Positions 22,201 through 33,484 of a DNA stretch of 64,000 bases are shown here, piece by piece (within the stretch, counting starts at the first letter, position 1; the number at the start of each line of letters is the position of its first letter). Under the pieces are notes generated by a model. The model searched no databases and was not told the origin of the DNA. It saw only the letters and a list, made by a program, of their open reading frames with translations. The stretch spans positions 6,746,912-6,810,911 of the forward strand of contig NC_087385.1 in assembly GCF_963675165.1 (NCBI RefSeq). The letters are read 5' to 3'. The translations under genes were made by a program, and so were the position numbers. The stretch is from Halichondria panicea (Eukaryota; Porifera; Demospongiae; Suberitida; Halichondriidae).

Positions 22201-24935
22201 GATAGGTTCTAAGTCACTATCCTGAGCAATAATTACCTGCTATACGCATGCAAATAATCGTAACAAACTCATACACTGTAACTATAGTAACTAGCTAGTG
22301 CCGTGTACGTACATCTACACCATCTTGACCAGGAGTGCCGATTGGGCCCTGTATTCCTTGTGGTCCTTGGGGACCTGTGTCACCAATTGGACCAATGGGA
22401 CCTTGTGGACCGACCGCTCCGTCATCACCAGGTAGACCCTACACAAGGAAGGAAGTAACAGTAATGCAAAGCTATGAGCAGTCAAAGTTCATCCTAAGCA
22501 ATGATCTAGACACGCCATAATATAGCATATGACAGGCTTGGGAAAACCAGACACTTGTCATTGCATCTGTATGACTGTCTCACCATAGTCCCAGGCACTC
22601 CATCATCACCAGGGAGACCCTTCCTGCCCGACTCTCCTTTCTCTCCAGGGACACCATTAATTCCAGGCACTCCCTACACATTTGAATCATCAATAGTTGA
22701 TGCAGGTAAAGAGTAGCAAATAACAAAGTCGTGTGGTGCTGTACAATAATCTAGACGGTCATACCTTGCTGCCAGGTACTCCATCATCACCTGGCAATCC
22801 AGGCACTCCCTTGATTCCGTTGTTGCCATCCTTACCAGGTAGGCCAGGCACACCCTTGGACCCCGATGGCCCCTGAATACCAGCATCTCCGGGTGAACCT
22901 TTGCGCCCTGTCTCTCCATCGTTACCCTGCGTGCAAATAGGGGGAGAGGAATTGGTGAATTAAAATAAATTAATAATTTATAAAATAAACTCTCTGCAAC
23001 CACCGCCCACTCACCGGATCTCCAGGTTCTCCATTTGCTCCAGGCAGACCAGGCTTGCCCTGTACACACACACACACACACACAATGGGTTAGCAATCAT
23101 GATAGCATACATGTACATGTACATGTAAGAACGAGAATGGCTGTTAACAGATAGAGGCACAATGTTCTCACAGTTCTTCCTTCGAGTCCGATCGGTCCCC
23201 TAGGTCCCTCCGGCCCAATATCTCCCATCTGTCCAGGGAAGCCCTTGCTACCAGGTATACCATTCACGCCCTATAGGGAGCCAGAGAGGTATGGTCATTG
23301 CTCAAGCTTTGGACTAGCTATGCTCTCACCTGTGGCCCAGGATCTCCAGGCAAACCTTTCCTTCCAGATTGTCCTTTCATACCCTGCAAACAACAGACAT
23401 GTGCACAAGAGTTAAAGAGACATCTAGATCTACACACATGCAATCACACACTCCCTTTAGTCTCAAATGCTACTACTAGTTGGATACGCGAGGTTGCAGA
23501 AGAATCAAGAATACTTACCGGGAATCCTTTAGAGCCTGTTTCTCCTTGAGGGCCGGCTGGTCCTGCTGGTCCAGGGAGTCCGGGAACACCTTTGGAACCC
23601 TGGAGGGAGGAAACAGCAGATTGCATGATCGTATTGTTCCCACTACTAGGTAGTGCGCTAGACTTACAGACATTCCTTGGTCTCCTGGTTTCCCCGTCCT
23701 GCCAGGTATTCCATCGTTGCCATCTTTCCCATCGCTCCCAGGAAGTCCAGGCACTCCCTTTATGCCAGGCACACCCTGCACAGCACACAGTCTCATTGCT
23801 ACACTAGCTAGCTCTGTACAGCCGCACACAGTCTCATTGCTACACTAGCTAGCTCTGTACAGCCGCACACAGTCTCATTGTTACACTAGCTGGCTCTGTA
23901 CAGCCGCACACAGTCTCATTGTTACACTAGCTGGCTCTGTACAGCCGCACACAGTCTCATTGCTACACTAGCTAGCTATGTACAGCCGCACACAGTCTCA
24001 TTGCTACAATAGCTAGCTCTGTACAATAATCAACTCACGTCTATTCCTCTCATTCCTTTCATTCCAGGAAGCCCTTTACTGCCAGGTGTGCCCATTTCTC
24101 CCTGCATGTGATACAGTTAATACGTCTCTCATCGACACACTGACATCATTACCTGTGGCCCCTGAGGCCCGTCGTCACCAGGTAGCCCCTTCCTCCCGTC
24201 AACACCCTGCAGTATGGGCAGAATACTTCATTGCAAACAGTTTATACAAAACGACATCAATAATCATGGGCCTGTAACAAAATGTATAAGAATTTCAGAA
24301 CAAGTTCCCTTCGTGCACTCACGTCAGGTCCAGCTGGTCCTGTAGGTCCATCTTCTCCTGGTTTCCCTGGTACTCCAGTAGAGCCGGGGATTCCTGGATC
24401 TCCTTGTTTCCCATCTTGGCCATCTTTACCAGGTCTGCCCTGTGCCCCGGGTATTCCATCCTCTCCAATATCACCAGGGCGACCGGGAAATCCCTACATA
24501 GGATGAAATACATGTTGTGAATATCGGCCATTGGGACAAGTATGTGCAGTCCACCACAAGTGGTTGTAGCTGACCTTGCTGCCTGGGGTTCCTGGTATTC
24601 CAGCATCTCCAGGGACACCTTTCCTTCCCTGAGTGTGTGTGAGAGTGAAGGATGCTGTCAAAGACGGTACACACACAATGTGTACTGTACAATGCATAGC
24701 TAATCATATGTACATTACCCTAATAGCTGAATCGCTAAAGAGGCCGAGGTATTTGTCATTTGCTATCATACTGATGGAGCTAAAGCTTAAACACAACTCA
24801 CAGATGGTCCCTGTATTCCCGGTTCTCCTGGCACTCCGTTTGATCCAGGGCTTCCCTTGCGTCCTTGGATACCAGGTATTCCTATTGGTCCAATCATTCC
24901 CTTCTCTCCATCCTCACCCGACTCTCCTTGCTTGC

Positions 24936-24969
<34 letters not shown>

Positions 24970-27900
24970 TGTGTGTGTGTGTGTGTGGGGGGGGGGGGGT
25001 ACAGGCATCACACAATAGTTGAAGAACAGTGCAATATGAGAGGCAGCTACAGCCCAAAAGAAAAGTAATTAAGGCATAGGTTTGTGTGGTTCTTACTGGA
25101 GGTCCAGTTCTTCCTGGGTTCCCTATGCCAGTAGCTCCTTGCATTCCTTTCATTCCATCTTTACCAGGTGGTCCCTGTGTGTGAGAGAAAGATGATGTTA
25201 GTAGCGTTGTACTTTATTCCATGATTATTGTGTTTCTCACCACTCTTCCAGGTATTCCAGCCTCACCATCGATACCAGGATTTCCCTTACGTCCAGCCTC
25301 TCCCTACACACACGACACACGTCATCACACAACACACGTCATCACACATATAACACTGCTGGACAATGATACATACACACACAGTCAGCTATCCGACACA
25401 CACAATGTACTAACCTTCTCTCCTGTCAGTCCAATCTCTCCAGGATCACCAGGCAAGCCCTAGGGGGAACAAGTGGTTTAGCACAATAGGAGGGTTTCTA
25501 TAGCAACAGCTCACCTTTCGACCACCCGGCCCTTCAGGTCCAGGTATACCTTTTCTACCAGGTGGACCCTGCAGTAGAGAGCACACACACACATGAGTAA
25601 TATACGCCTTGCTCAGTGTACACAGGTTTCAGTTGGCAGCTAGATGTGAAGAACATGTACACACCCATAGACTACAGTACACCAATCAAGCAACAAAGAC
25701 AATTAAAGTTAGAGGATCAAACAGATTGAGACAAGGAGTGAACACAGTAACCTAGTAACCAGTGTCCTTGCTTCTAATGACGACACCTGTCCTAATGACA
25801 GTGGACCTCACAACAGCATCACAATGTTTCATGTGGTTTGTGACATCAAATGTTGTGGGAGAACCATATGTGCTTGTTATGAGCTTGTTATGGCTGACGG
25901 CCAATTATGGTGGGCTGAAACTTTAGTAAACACACACACAGCCTCACTACCCTCACCACCCCCACACACAGCCTCACCACCCCCACACACCCCACACACT
26001 ACCCTCACCACCCCCACACACCCCACACACTACCCTCACCACCCCCACACACAGCCTCATCACCCACACACACATCCACACACACTATAACCTTACCATA
26101 ATTCCATCATTCCCGTTCATTCCAGGAACTCCGGGTAGACCCTGAACAAAACAGGAACAGAAATGAGTTAATTAATAAATCCACACACCTACCCACGCGC
26201 ATACACACACACACCCACCCACGCGCATACACACACACGCACACGTACACTGCACATGCAGTCACTTACTGGAGTGCCCATGGGGCCAGGTGTACCTTTG
26301 CGTCCAGGTTCACCATTTGTTCCATTGAATCCCTACAATAACCACGGTGTAGTTACTGCTAACACAATAAACAAGAGATGACTTTAAACGTACATTCTCT
26401 CCTGGTGTTCCTTTTCTCCCTGGTGTCCCGTCAATACCATCGGTGCCATTTGTACCAGGCGCTCCCTACACACAAGCACAAGAGCACTGGTGTTAACAGT
26501 ACTGGCAATGCAGGCACACACTGTACTGCTGAGCAGTGCTCAGAAGTCGTTAACTAATCAGCATGGGGGGTACATACACCAATGCAGGGGGTATAGCTCA
26601 CATTCACTCCTGGTATTCCAGGGATGCCCTTGCGTCCTGGTGATCCCATAGGACCCTGTAGGAGAAAAGAAATACGTAGCAGTAGTAATAATTATCATCG
26701 AGAGGCTATAACATTGTCATACATGATAGCACACTCATCCAGTGGTACTCACCTGTATGCCATCAACTCCTGCTGGTCCCCTGATACCTTGAGGTCCAGT
26801 GGGTCCCTATAGAACACACACACACACACACGCTGAATGATAGGCAAAGAGACACACTGCATGCAGAGAGGGAACATACCGGGTCACCATCTTCTCCAGG
26901 GTTGCCCTTCCTCCCTGCCTCTCCAGCTGGTCCCTGTATGGCATGAGGGAATAGCATAAGATGTCTGATTAACACATCTATTGAACACTACTGTACTAAT
27001 ACTGTACAGGTACATGTGAGTAGATTTACACTTTTTGCACAGGAGAAAGAGCTAGAATTCTATGGATCATCATCACTGTACTAGCTAACATACAGCTAGA
27101 TCATCATCACTGTACTAGCTAACATACAGCTAGATCATCATCACTGTACTAGCTAACATACAGCTAGATCATCATCACTGTACTAGCTAACATACAGCTG
27201 GATCATCATCACACTGCTAACTTTACCTCTGGGCCAATGGGTCCACGCGCACCTGGATCACCAGGGAGACCCTACAGAACAGAGACATGTGATAGTACAC
27301 TCATTGATTAACACACACAACCAATGTCAGGTGACAATCGTTTAGAGTGGGTGATAGTATACACATACGAACAACTATACGGACATTCAGTGTTCACCTT
27401 TCTTCCGCCAGGTCCTTCTGTTCCGTTGATACCAGGAGCTCCAGGTACTCCATTAACCCCAGGTGATCCCTTCCTACCTGGATCACCAGGAACTCCAGGT
27501 ATCCCCTTCCTCCCGGGGGGGCCCATAACGCTATCACCAGGGAGACCAGGCTCTCCACTGCTACCATTCAGACCAGGGACTCCAGCTGGTCCAGGGATAC
27601 CCTTCCTACCGGGTGGACCTTGAACACCCTGTGCACAAGTATGGAAGAAGTGGGACACAGTTACAGGTAAGTGTCTATACAGAGATTATTGTATGACAGT
27701 ATAATTATAATTATAATTATACGTAACTATTTACAAGCAATTAATTAATTATATATATCTCACTGGAATTCCATTTGTTCCGTTGTATCCTGGTGTTCCG
27801 GGTACTCCATCTGTTCCTGGTGTGCCCTGAGGCAATGACAAGAGCACTTCACCACATGGTACACACGATAAGCACTCATCTCATTAATCCACTAAGTTTA

Positions 27901-29993
27901 TAAATATAGGCTAAAAGTGTTTGTTTTGTTGAGCTTACTTTTCTGCCTGGTTCTCCAGGTACTCCATTAGCTCCTGGATCTCCAGGGACACCTTTCCTGC
28001 CAGCTGGCCCATCCTCTCCTGGGTCACCAGGCAGTCCTTTACGGCCCTACAGAGAGTATGTATGGCATTATTGCTATGTGGGTGGTAACAGCCAATTATG
28101 CTTTGAAGTGTGTTTCTGGCACGAGAGTGGTATTAGACTAGCGGCAGTGGTTACAACGTACTGGTAGTCCTATAGGTCCTTCTGTTATGTTTGTTACTCC
28201 TGGGGGTCCGGGAATTCCCTGTGTGTGGGGGGTGGGGGGGAACACGATACTTTCAGTGAGCGCTTAAAACAGAAACGCTACTGTTTAAACAAATGTGATA
28301 CCCATCCCCTCACCTTCCTTCCTGGAGGTCCTACTATCACTTCTCTGACATCTTCTTCTGCCAACAGGTCGAGTAAAATCTCTCTAATTTGAGTGGCGTT
28401 GGCAGTCTCTCTTCTTGATCTGCGTAGTACTGTTGAGTGGGGTTCTAACCGAGGGTCCTATCAGGATGGAAGTAAATACCAGCAAACTGTCATATCTAAT
28501 TTGCTTATTACACAGAGGAATTAGGTCAATTAGAGACAAGCAGGCATGTTTAGTGGTTGACTTAGTGGGAGACATTGAGTTAAGTTCCCACGGGAAACCA
28601 TTTTGACAATGGAGATATATAAACAATCATTTCTTGTAACTGCATAAACTAGAGCATGGAGAAGTGCATGAAATACGAGGCGTACTGATTACAATCAGTA
28701 CGTAGGGGTGGACAGATGCCATTTCAAAGACACCAGATAACCAACGTTGGTTTCTTTACTTTCATGCACTGTGTCAACAGACATAAAACTAATGGGGAGC
28801 ACTTTAGATAATCACGCCACATCTATGACATACTTAACCCAGTGGGTGGAAATGGAAGCTAGAAACTATAAGCACAATCAAAACTCATCAATTAGTTGTT
28901 GTTTCAGGCGTACTGCGATTGCAATGAAGCACATCGATCGATGCTTTGAGCATTATTTCTGCAATAATTGGTTTACTTAGTTTTAGAGATTTATGCAACT
29001 AGTGGGCCTGGGAACAGGGGAGAAGGAGAGTGAGGGATAATAGAGTGCGGAGATAGTGTGGGGAAGAAAGGTGAAGTGTGTGGTACCACTGCAGAGGTGA
29101 ACTAAAGCAGAGGTGAACTAAAGCAGAGGTGAACTAAAGCAGAGGTGAACTAAAGCAGAGGTGAACTAAAGAGCCATTGAAAGAAACCTTTAATACACTG
29201 AGGTCTGTAGCTAGACAATAGGAAGCTTTTGTGTCTTCAAGGAATTTCCAGTCCACTACCTGCTCCAGATGGCAGCATAGGGAACAATGCAATGTGTGTA
29301 CTCGCCCAAAGAGCCACAATAATGTACCAGAAGCCACCAGGACCTTGGCATCAGCTGTCATGGAGACCACAATGTCAACAATCAGCCCAATAGAATAATT
29401 CCTCAGAGATTACAACATATTTTGTACAACAACGTGAGGTCCTCATATAGAAATGGGCCTATTGTAATTGCAATAACAGAACGCTTCCACTGCTTTGAAG
29501 AGTTGAAGTGCACAGTTTTGTAATACTACAAGAGATCAGATGATATTTGGAATGGAGTCAGTTTGGAAACAAATCATTGTAACGATTGCCCATTAGACGA
29601 CACACCCAGGCCAGCACAAGGCCTTCCGGGACACTCACATGTAAACACCACCTGTTTAACTGCTATATAATGCAATTAAATAGTTCAAACAACCCACAGG
29701 TATTGACCAATGGTGAACCAAATTAATTACAGGGTAAGCAGCAGACCACCATGTTTGCAGTGCAGCAACTAGCACCTCATAGTAACCAGCAGCTGTAAAT
29801 TGGTGCTAACAAAAACACAAATTGTGGTTCACAGAAATTATAAATCTGTATACTGTATTCTTTAGCTCGTATTATACCCAGCACTTACAGTGTTTGATGG
29901 CGATGACATTGTCAGAGTGACTAGGGCCACAACCAGTACAAGAGTTTCCAGTCTGTACGAACAATGTGCATTTACACGATGACATGGCACGGA

Positions 29994-30030
<37 letters not shown>

Positions 30031-30106
30031 TGCAGTCCAATAGACCATACAATTTTATAGTGAGTGCATTAGTGAAATATGAGCAGTGACTTTACCTTGG
30101 CTTCAT
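19202..30106 (-). CDS. Type IV collagen / spongin-like collagen chain
   Basis: A secreted basement-membrane-type or spongin-related collagen. Exon 1 (30106-30096) and exon 2 (29952-29889) encode a 25-residue signal sequence, [19 protein letters not shown] plus SSPSNT. Exon 3 (28457-28314) gives a 48-residue N-terminal region with a basic RRSRR motif (possible furin site) that ends VGPPGRK, where Gly-X-Y begins. About 34 Gly-X-Y exons follow down to 20215, rich in GRKG and short imperfections, for roughly 1350 residues in all by my estimate. The last two exons (20087-19600 and 19414-19202) encode a double C4/NC1 domain: TRHSRG...[60 protein letters not shown] and SRCIVCRKE-stop. The chain is shorter than vertebrate collagen IV (about 1700) and much longer than classic spongin short-chain collagens. 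Central exon borders are approximate. Confidence 0.88.
21728..21890. repeat. 17-bp tandem repeat in a collagen intron
   Basis: About ten copies of tacacgcatgcactcta, nearly identical, between two Gly-X-Y exons. Confidence 0.9.
23780..24020. repeat. 41-bp minisatellite in a collagen intron
   Basis: Six copies of a unit containing cacacagtctcattgctaca then ctagctagctctgtacagcc. It begins next to the acceptor of the Gly-X-Y exon ending near 23775. Confidence 0.9.
24938..24998. repeat. (GT)n followed by poly-G in a collagen intron
   Basis: About 48 bp of GT repeat then a run of G at the 3' side of a Gly-X-Y exon. Confidence 0.9.
25925..26090. repeat. CA/CACCC-rich tandem repeat in a collagen intron
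   Basis: Imperfect copies of cctcaccacccccacacacc with cacactac spacers. Confidence 0.85.
27060..27205. repeat. 34-bp tandem repeat in a collagen intron
   Basis: Four copies of gatcatcatcactgtactag then ctaacatacagcta. Confidence 0.9.
29090..29170. repeat. 17-bp tandem repeat in collagen intron 2
   Basis: Five copies of gcagaggtgaactaaa. The surrounding intron (28458-29888, about 1.4 kb) shows nothing else I recognise. Confidence 0.85.
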
Positions 30107-30457
30107 TCTGTATGCATGAGAGGTGAATGCTTTGCAGAGAAATCCTTTTGTTTAGGCTGCTTGTAACTGAGCAAGAAAAATATGTAATAGGCTAACGAGT
30201 CTGAAGCCTGCTACATAAATAATTCTAAGCTCTTGGAATGCAGACAGCTTATTCTGCAGTAGATGCTCCAACAGTTCAAACTGCAATGCAAGCCTTTCAG
30301 CTCAGGAACAGTAGACATGTGGTAAAGTGCTAGCATTAGCCACTCCCCCTAGCCCCTTCAGGAAACTAGGTGGAGAAAGGGGGTGGGGCTCAGTGCGGTG
30401 TGAACTGTAAACCGTGTTAGCTAGCTTCTCAGAGCTCTGTCTGTTTGTCTGTGAAGA
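30107..30457. promoter_or_regulatory. Collagen/OXSM divergent promoter region
   Basis: 351 bp between two divergent start codons, so it should contain both promoters and 5' leaders. I see no unambiguous core element. Confidence 0.5.
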
Positions 30458-31765
30458 ATGCTGAGCCAGTTGCAGAGGAGAGTGGTGGTGACTGGGATGG
30501 GCATAGCCTGCCCTCTGGGGTATGGAGTGAGGCATGTTTGGGAGAAGCTACTTGCTGGAGAGTCTGGAATCACTAATCTACCCCAAACAGATGAATACAA
30601 GAATATCCCTTGCAAAGTGGCTGGTATGGTGCCAATGGGTACTGAAAAAGGCCAACTGAATATCGAAGAATTTGTGAGCCCCACTGAAGCACGAACCATG
30701 TCGAATGAAACAGCTTATTCCATTGCCGTTACTGGACAAGCATTGAAAGATGCTAACTGGTGGCCTCACTTGCAAACTGAGGAAGATCGTTTCCAAACGG
30801 GTGTCAACATAGCCAACATAGGCTGTGACAGCTTTGTTAATATGGTATTGAACAATTACAAGCATGTGAAAACAGGAGATATACGAAAGATCACTCCATA
30901 CTTTATGCCCGTGTTACTACCCAACCTAGCTGCTGGCAATGTGAGTATCTACTTCAAACTTCAAGGCCCTAACCTCTGTGTGGGCTCTGCCTGTGCAGCA
31001 GCTTCCCATTCAATCGGGGACTCGGCAAGTCTGGTATCAAGAGGTGTTGTCGACGTGATGGTAGCCGGCGGTGTTGAACTACTGCTCAACCCTCTGCTCA
31101 TTGCAGGGTTCTGTCGAGTCAAAGCTCTGTGCACTAAGTTCAACAATGAACCAGAAAAAGCATCACGTCCATTCGATTCAAAGAGATCTGGATTCGTGCC
31201 GAGTAATGGAGCGGCTGTGCTCGTTTTGGAGGAGTTGGAACATGCAAAGGAGAGAGGAATAAACATTTATGCTGAGATATTAGGCTATGGTATGTCAGGA
31301 GACGCCCACCACATTACATCACCTCCTAAAGACGGGAATGGTGCCCAGAGAGCAATGAAGGCAGCCATGAAAGATGCCGGCATTCAACCAGAGGATGTCA
31401 CACACATCAATGCCCATGCTACCTCAACACGTGTTGGAGATAGAATTGAAAACGAAGCAATCAAACAAGTATTCAAAGATCATGCACAGAATCTCATTGT
31501 TTATTCAGCCAAAGGAGCTATAGGCCATACCCAGGGAGCTGCCGGTGCAGTGGAGTCTGTGATCACTGCCATGTCCATCAGCAAAGGTGTTGTTCCACCT
31601 AACTTGAATCTGGAGGAAAAGGAGGCTGAGTTTGACCTCAACTATCCTGCAGGAGGACCCTCACAGTGGATAGTAGGAGAAGGAAAGAGAAGAATTGCAC
31701 TCAACAATTCATATGGTTTAGGTGGAACTAATAGTGTCTTGTGTATTGGAGAGTTTGTGTCATAG
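30458..31765 (+). CDS. OXSM: Mitochondrial 3-oxoacyl-ACP synthase (KAS II type)
   Basis: Beta-ketoacyl-ACP synthase of mitochondrial fatty-acid synthesis; it condenses malonyl-ACP with acyl-ACP. A single uninterrupted exon of 435 residues. The fold begins at RRVVVTGMGIACPLG. The catalytic Cys is about residue 179 in GSACAAASH. The two active-site His are about residue 320 (INAHATST) and residue 357 (KGAIGHTQGAAGAVES), with the conserved Lys at about 352. The C-terminus has NNSYGLGGTNSVLCI, the usual glycine-rich loop. Only seven residues precede the domain, so no mitochondrial targeting peptide is visible in this frame. Either an upstream non-annotated exon supplies one or targeting is atypical. 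An AATAAA signal lies about 110 bp past the stop. It converges on the RDH-like gene 201 bp away. Confidence 0.94.
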   Translation: MLSQLQRRVVVTGMGIACPLGYGVRHVWEKLLAGESGITNLPQTDEYKNIPCKVAGMVPMGTEKGQLNIEEFVSPTEARTMSNETAYSIAVTGQALKDANWWPHLQTEEDRFQTGVNIANIGCDSFVNMVLNNYKHVKTGDIRKITPYFMPVLLPNLAAGNVSIYFKLQGPNLCVGSACAAASHSIGDSASLVSRGVVDVMVAGGVELLLNPLLIAGFCRVKALCTKFNNEPEKASRPFDSKRSGFVPSNGAAVLVLEELEHAKERGINIYAEILGYGMSGDAHHITSPPKDGNGAQRAMKAAMKDAGIQPEDVTHINAHATSTRVGDRIENEAIKQVFKDHAQNLIVYSAKGAIGHTQGAAGAVESVITAMSISKGVVPPNLNLEEKEAEFDLNYPAGGPSQWIVGEGKRRIALNNSYGLGGTNSVLCIGEFVS

Positions 31766-31966
31766 CAAATTATGTGTTATTGTGTTTGTACACTGCCTGT
31801 AATCATTGTATAATCACATTCTTTGATTAACATTGATATAATTTATATTGAATGTAGCAATACAATTAATACAGGAATAAAGAATTACATCTCGTGCTCA
31901 ATAGGGTTATACATGTACATGTAGTTCACAGCTAGATCTAAATACTAATTTGTTTATTGTCCCTAA

Positions 31967-33042
31967 TTAATTGTCGAGCCCCACCATCTCAGAGCTCACT
32001 TCCCATAGCCTCTTAGCAATGGCGTCATCCGTTGCCTGAGGGTTGGTCAGCTTCTTGAACTTGCAGTCAGCCAGATACTGACCAGAGACTCCCTCCATGT
32101 CTTCTGACACAGCACAGTAGATGGAGGTCTGGGCTCCTTGCCATGGAGACTTGTGGGTAATCCAAACCGTTGACATAACGATAGAGTACTGAGAAAAATT
32201 AATACAAATAAGTAAAAATCTGAACAATATCACATACGTATACAGATCCCATTCTCTAATAAACTCACCAACAAGAAGTTCATGTGTCTTCCCAGCTCAG
32301 TACGCACTCCTCCAGGATGAACAGAGTTGGTGGTGACGTTGGTTCCTTGGAGCCTCTTAGCAAGCGACCGTGTGAACAGGACATTGGCAAGCTTGCTCTG
32401 GAAATACGCAATCCAAGGAGAATAATTTTGAGTCAAATTCAAATTGTCAAAATTGATTTTTCCCCAAGTGTGTCCCATTGATGACAAGTTGACTATTCGA
32501 GCAGATGGGGCTTCCTTTATTCGATCGAGGAGAAGGTTGGTGAGCAAAAAATGACCGAGGTGGTTCACACCAAACTGCATCTCAAAACCATCCACAGTCT
32601 TCGTATAGGGGCAGGCCATCACGCCAGCATTGTTCACAAGAATATCAATGTGTGCCTCGCTGTCTAGAACATGAGCACTAAAGTTTCGAACAGATTCCAG
32701 GGAAGACAGATCTAATTGCATGAACAACACGTCATTGTTTCTGCTTCTCTTCTTGACTAGCTCCACAGCAGCCTCTCCCTTGTCCTTGCTACGACAGGCC
32801 AAGATAACTCTCCCATTTCTCTGAGCAAAGTCAACAGCAGTCTCTAGACCAATCCCAGTGTTGGCTCCAGTGATGATGGCAGTCTTCCCATCCAGTCTAG
32901 CTTTGGAGTAGCACACGCCTCCTCCAAAGTATTTCTTGATCAGATACAGTGACACACCAGCAACAGCAGTCCAGGAGAAGATGCTGTATGGATAGGTTAA
33001 GAAAATATCCCCAACCACAACGTTCCACAGCTCACTCAGCAT
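31967..33042 (-). CDS. Retinol dehydrogenase-like short-chain dehydrogenase (RDH11-14 type)
   Basis: A membrane-anchored short-chain dehydrogenase/reductase; relatives reduce retinal or lipid aldehydes with NADP(H). Exons 33042-32269 and 32188-31967 join in phase to 331 residues. A hydrophobic segment near residues 20-38 (SIFSWTAVAGVSLYLI) should anchor it. The cofactor motif is TGANTGIGLE, NNAG is present in ILVNNAGVMA, the catalytic Ser is in IVNLSSMGH, and Tyr/Lys are in AYFQSKLANVL (YxxxK). HPGGVRTELGRH is the usual substrate-loop motif. AATAAA lies about 10 bp past the stop on the minus strand. The family is clear but which paralogue it matches, and its substrate, are not. Confidence 0.92.
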
Positions 33043-33101
33043 TGTTCTCAGTGCAGTCCTAGCTAGTTAATTGGGCGGAGTCCAACCAACTACATTTGTA
33101 C
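33043..33101. repeat. Solo end of the ttgggcggagtccaaccaac element
   Basis: Contains ttgggcggagtccaaccaac at about 33071-33090, identical to the terminal repeat of the TIR element at 44152-44894. It is probably a truncated copy. Confidence 0.6.
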
Positions 33102-33216
33102 TAGCCTCGATTCCAGGCCGATTTTAATCGGCCTTGAATCGAGGCTACATTTGTACATGACAACAGTGCAACTAGCCTCGATTCCAGGCCGATTAAACGG
33201 CCTTGAATCGAGGCTA
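33102..33216. repeat. Two small hairpins with tagcctcga ends
   Basis: At 33102-33147 and 33173-33216, tagcctcgattccaggccga is followed after a short loop by its imperfect reverse complement ending tcgaggcta. A related palindrome lies at 39250-39317. Confidence 0.85.
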
Positions 33217-33484
33217 CAGTGCAACAACCAAAGAGGATAGATTTTTTTGTACACATTTTTTTACATTTTGTGGCATATCTTCTAAAGTAAAAAAGTGATG
33301 TGATCTATTTGAGTGCAGGTACTGAAAGTTCAACTATTGGCGCTTCCATTGGACCACCACCTGTTACATCATACGACATCATCAATATAAAATGGCTGTC
33401 TGAAGGTGTGTACTTCCGAAAATTAAAATTTTATTTAATTAATGGCTATTGAAAGATGTTCCCCCTCCACAATTTAATCAATGG

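Noticed and set aside
30458-31765. OXSM as a bacterial transfer or contaminant
   Set aside because: It is intronless and bacterial-like by family, but sits between spliced animal genes and has AATAAA downstream. Single-coding-exon OXSM is reasonable for a eukaryote.
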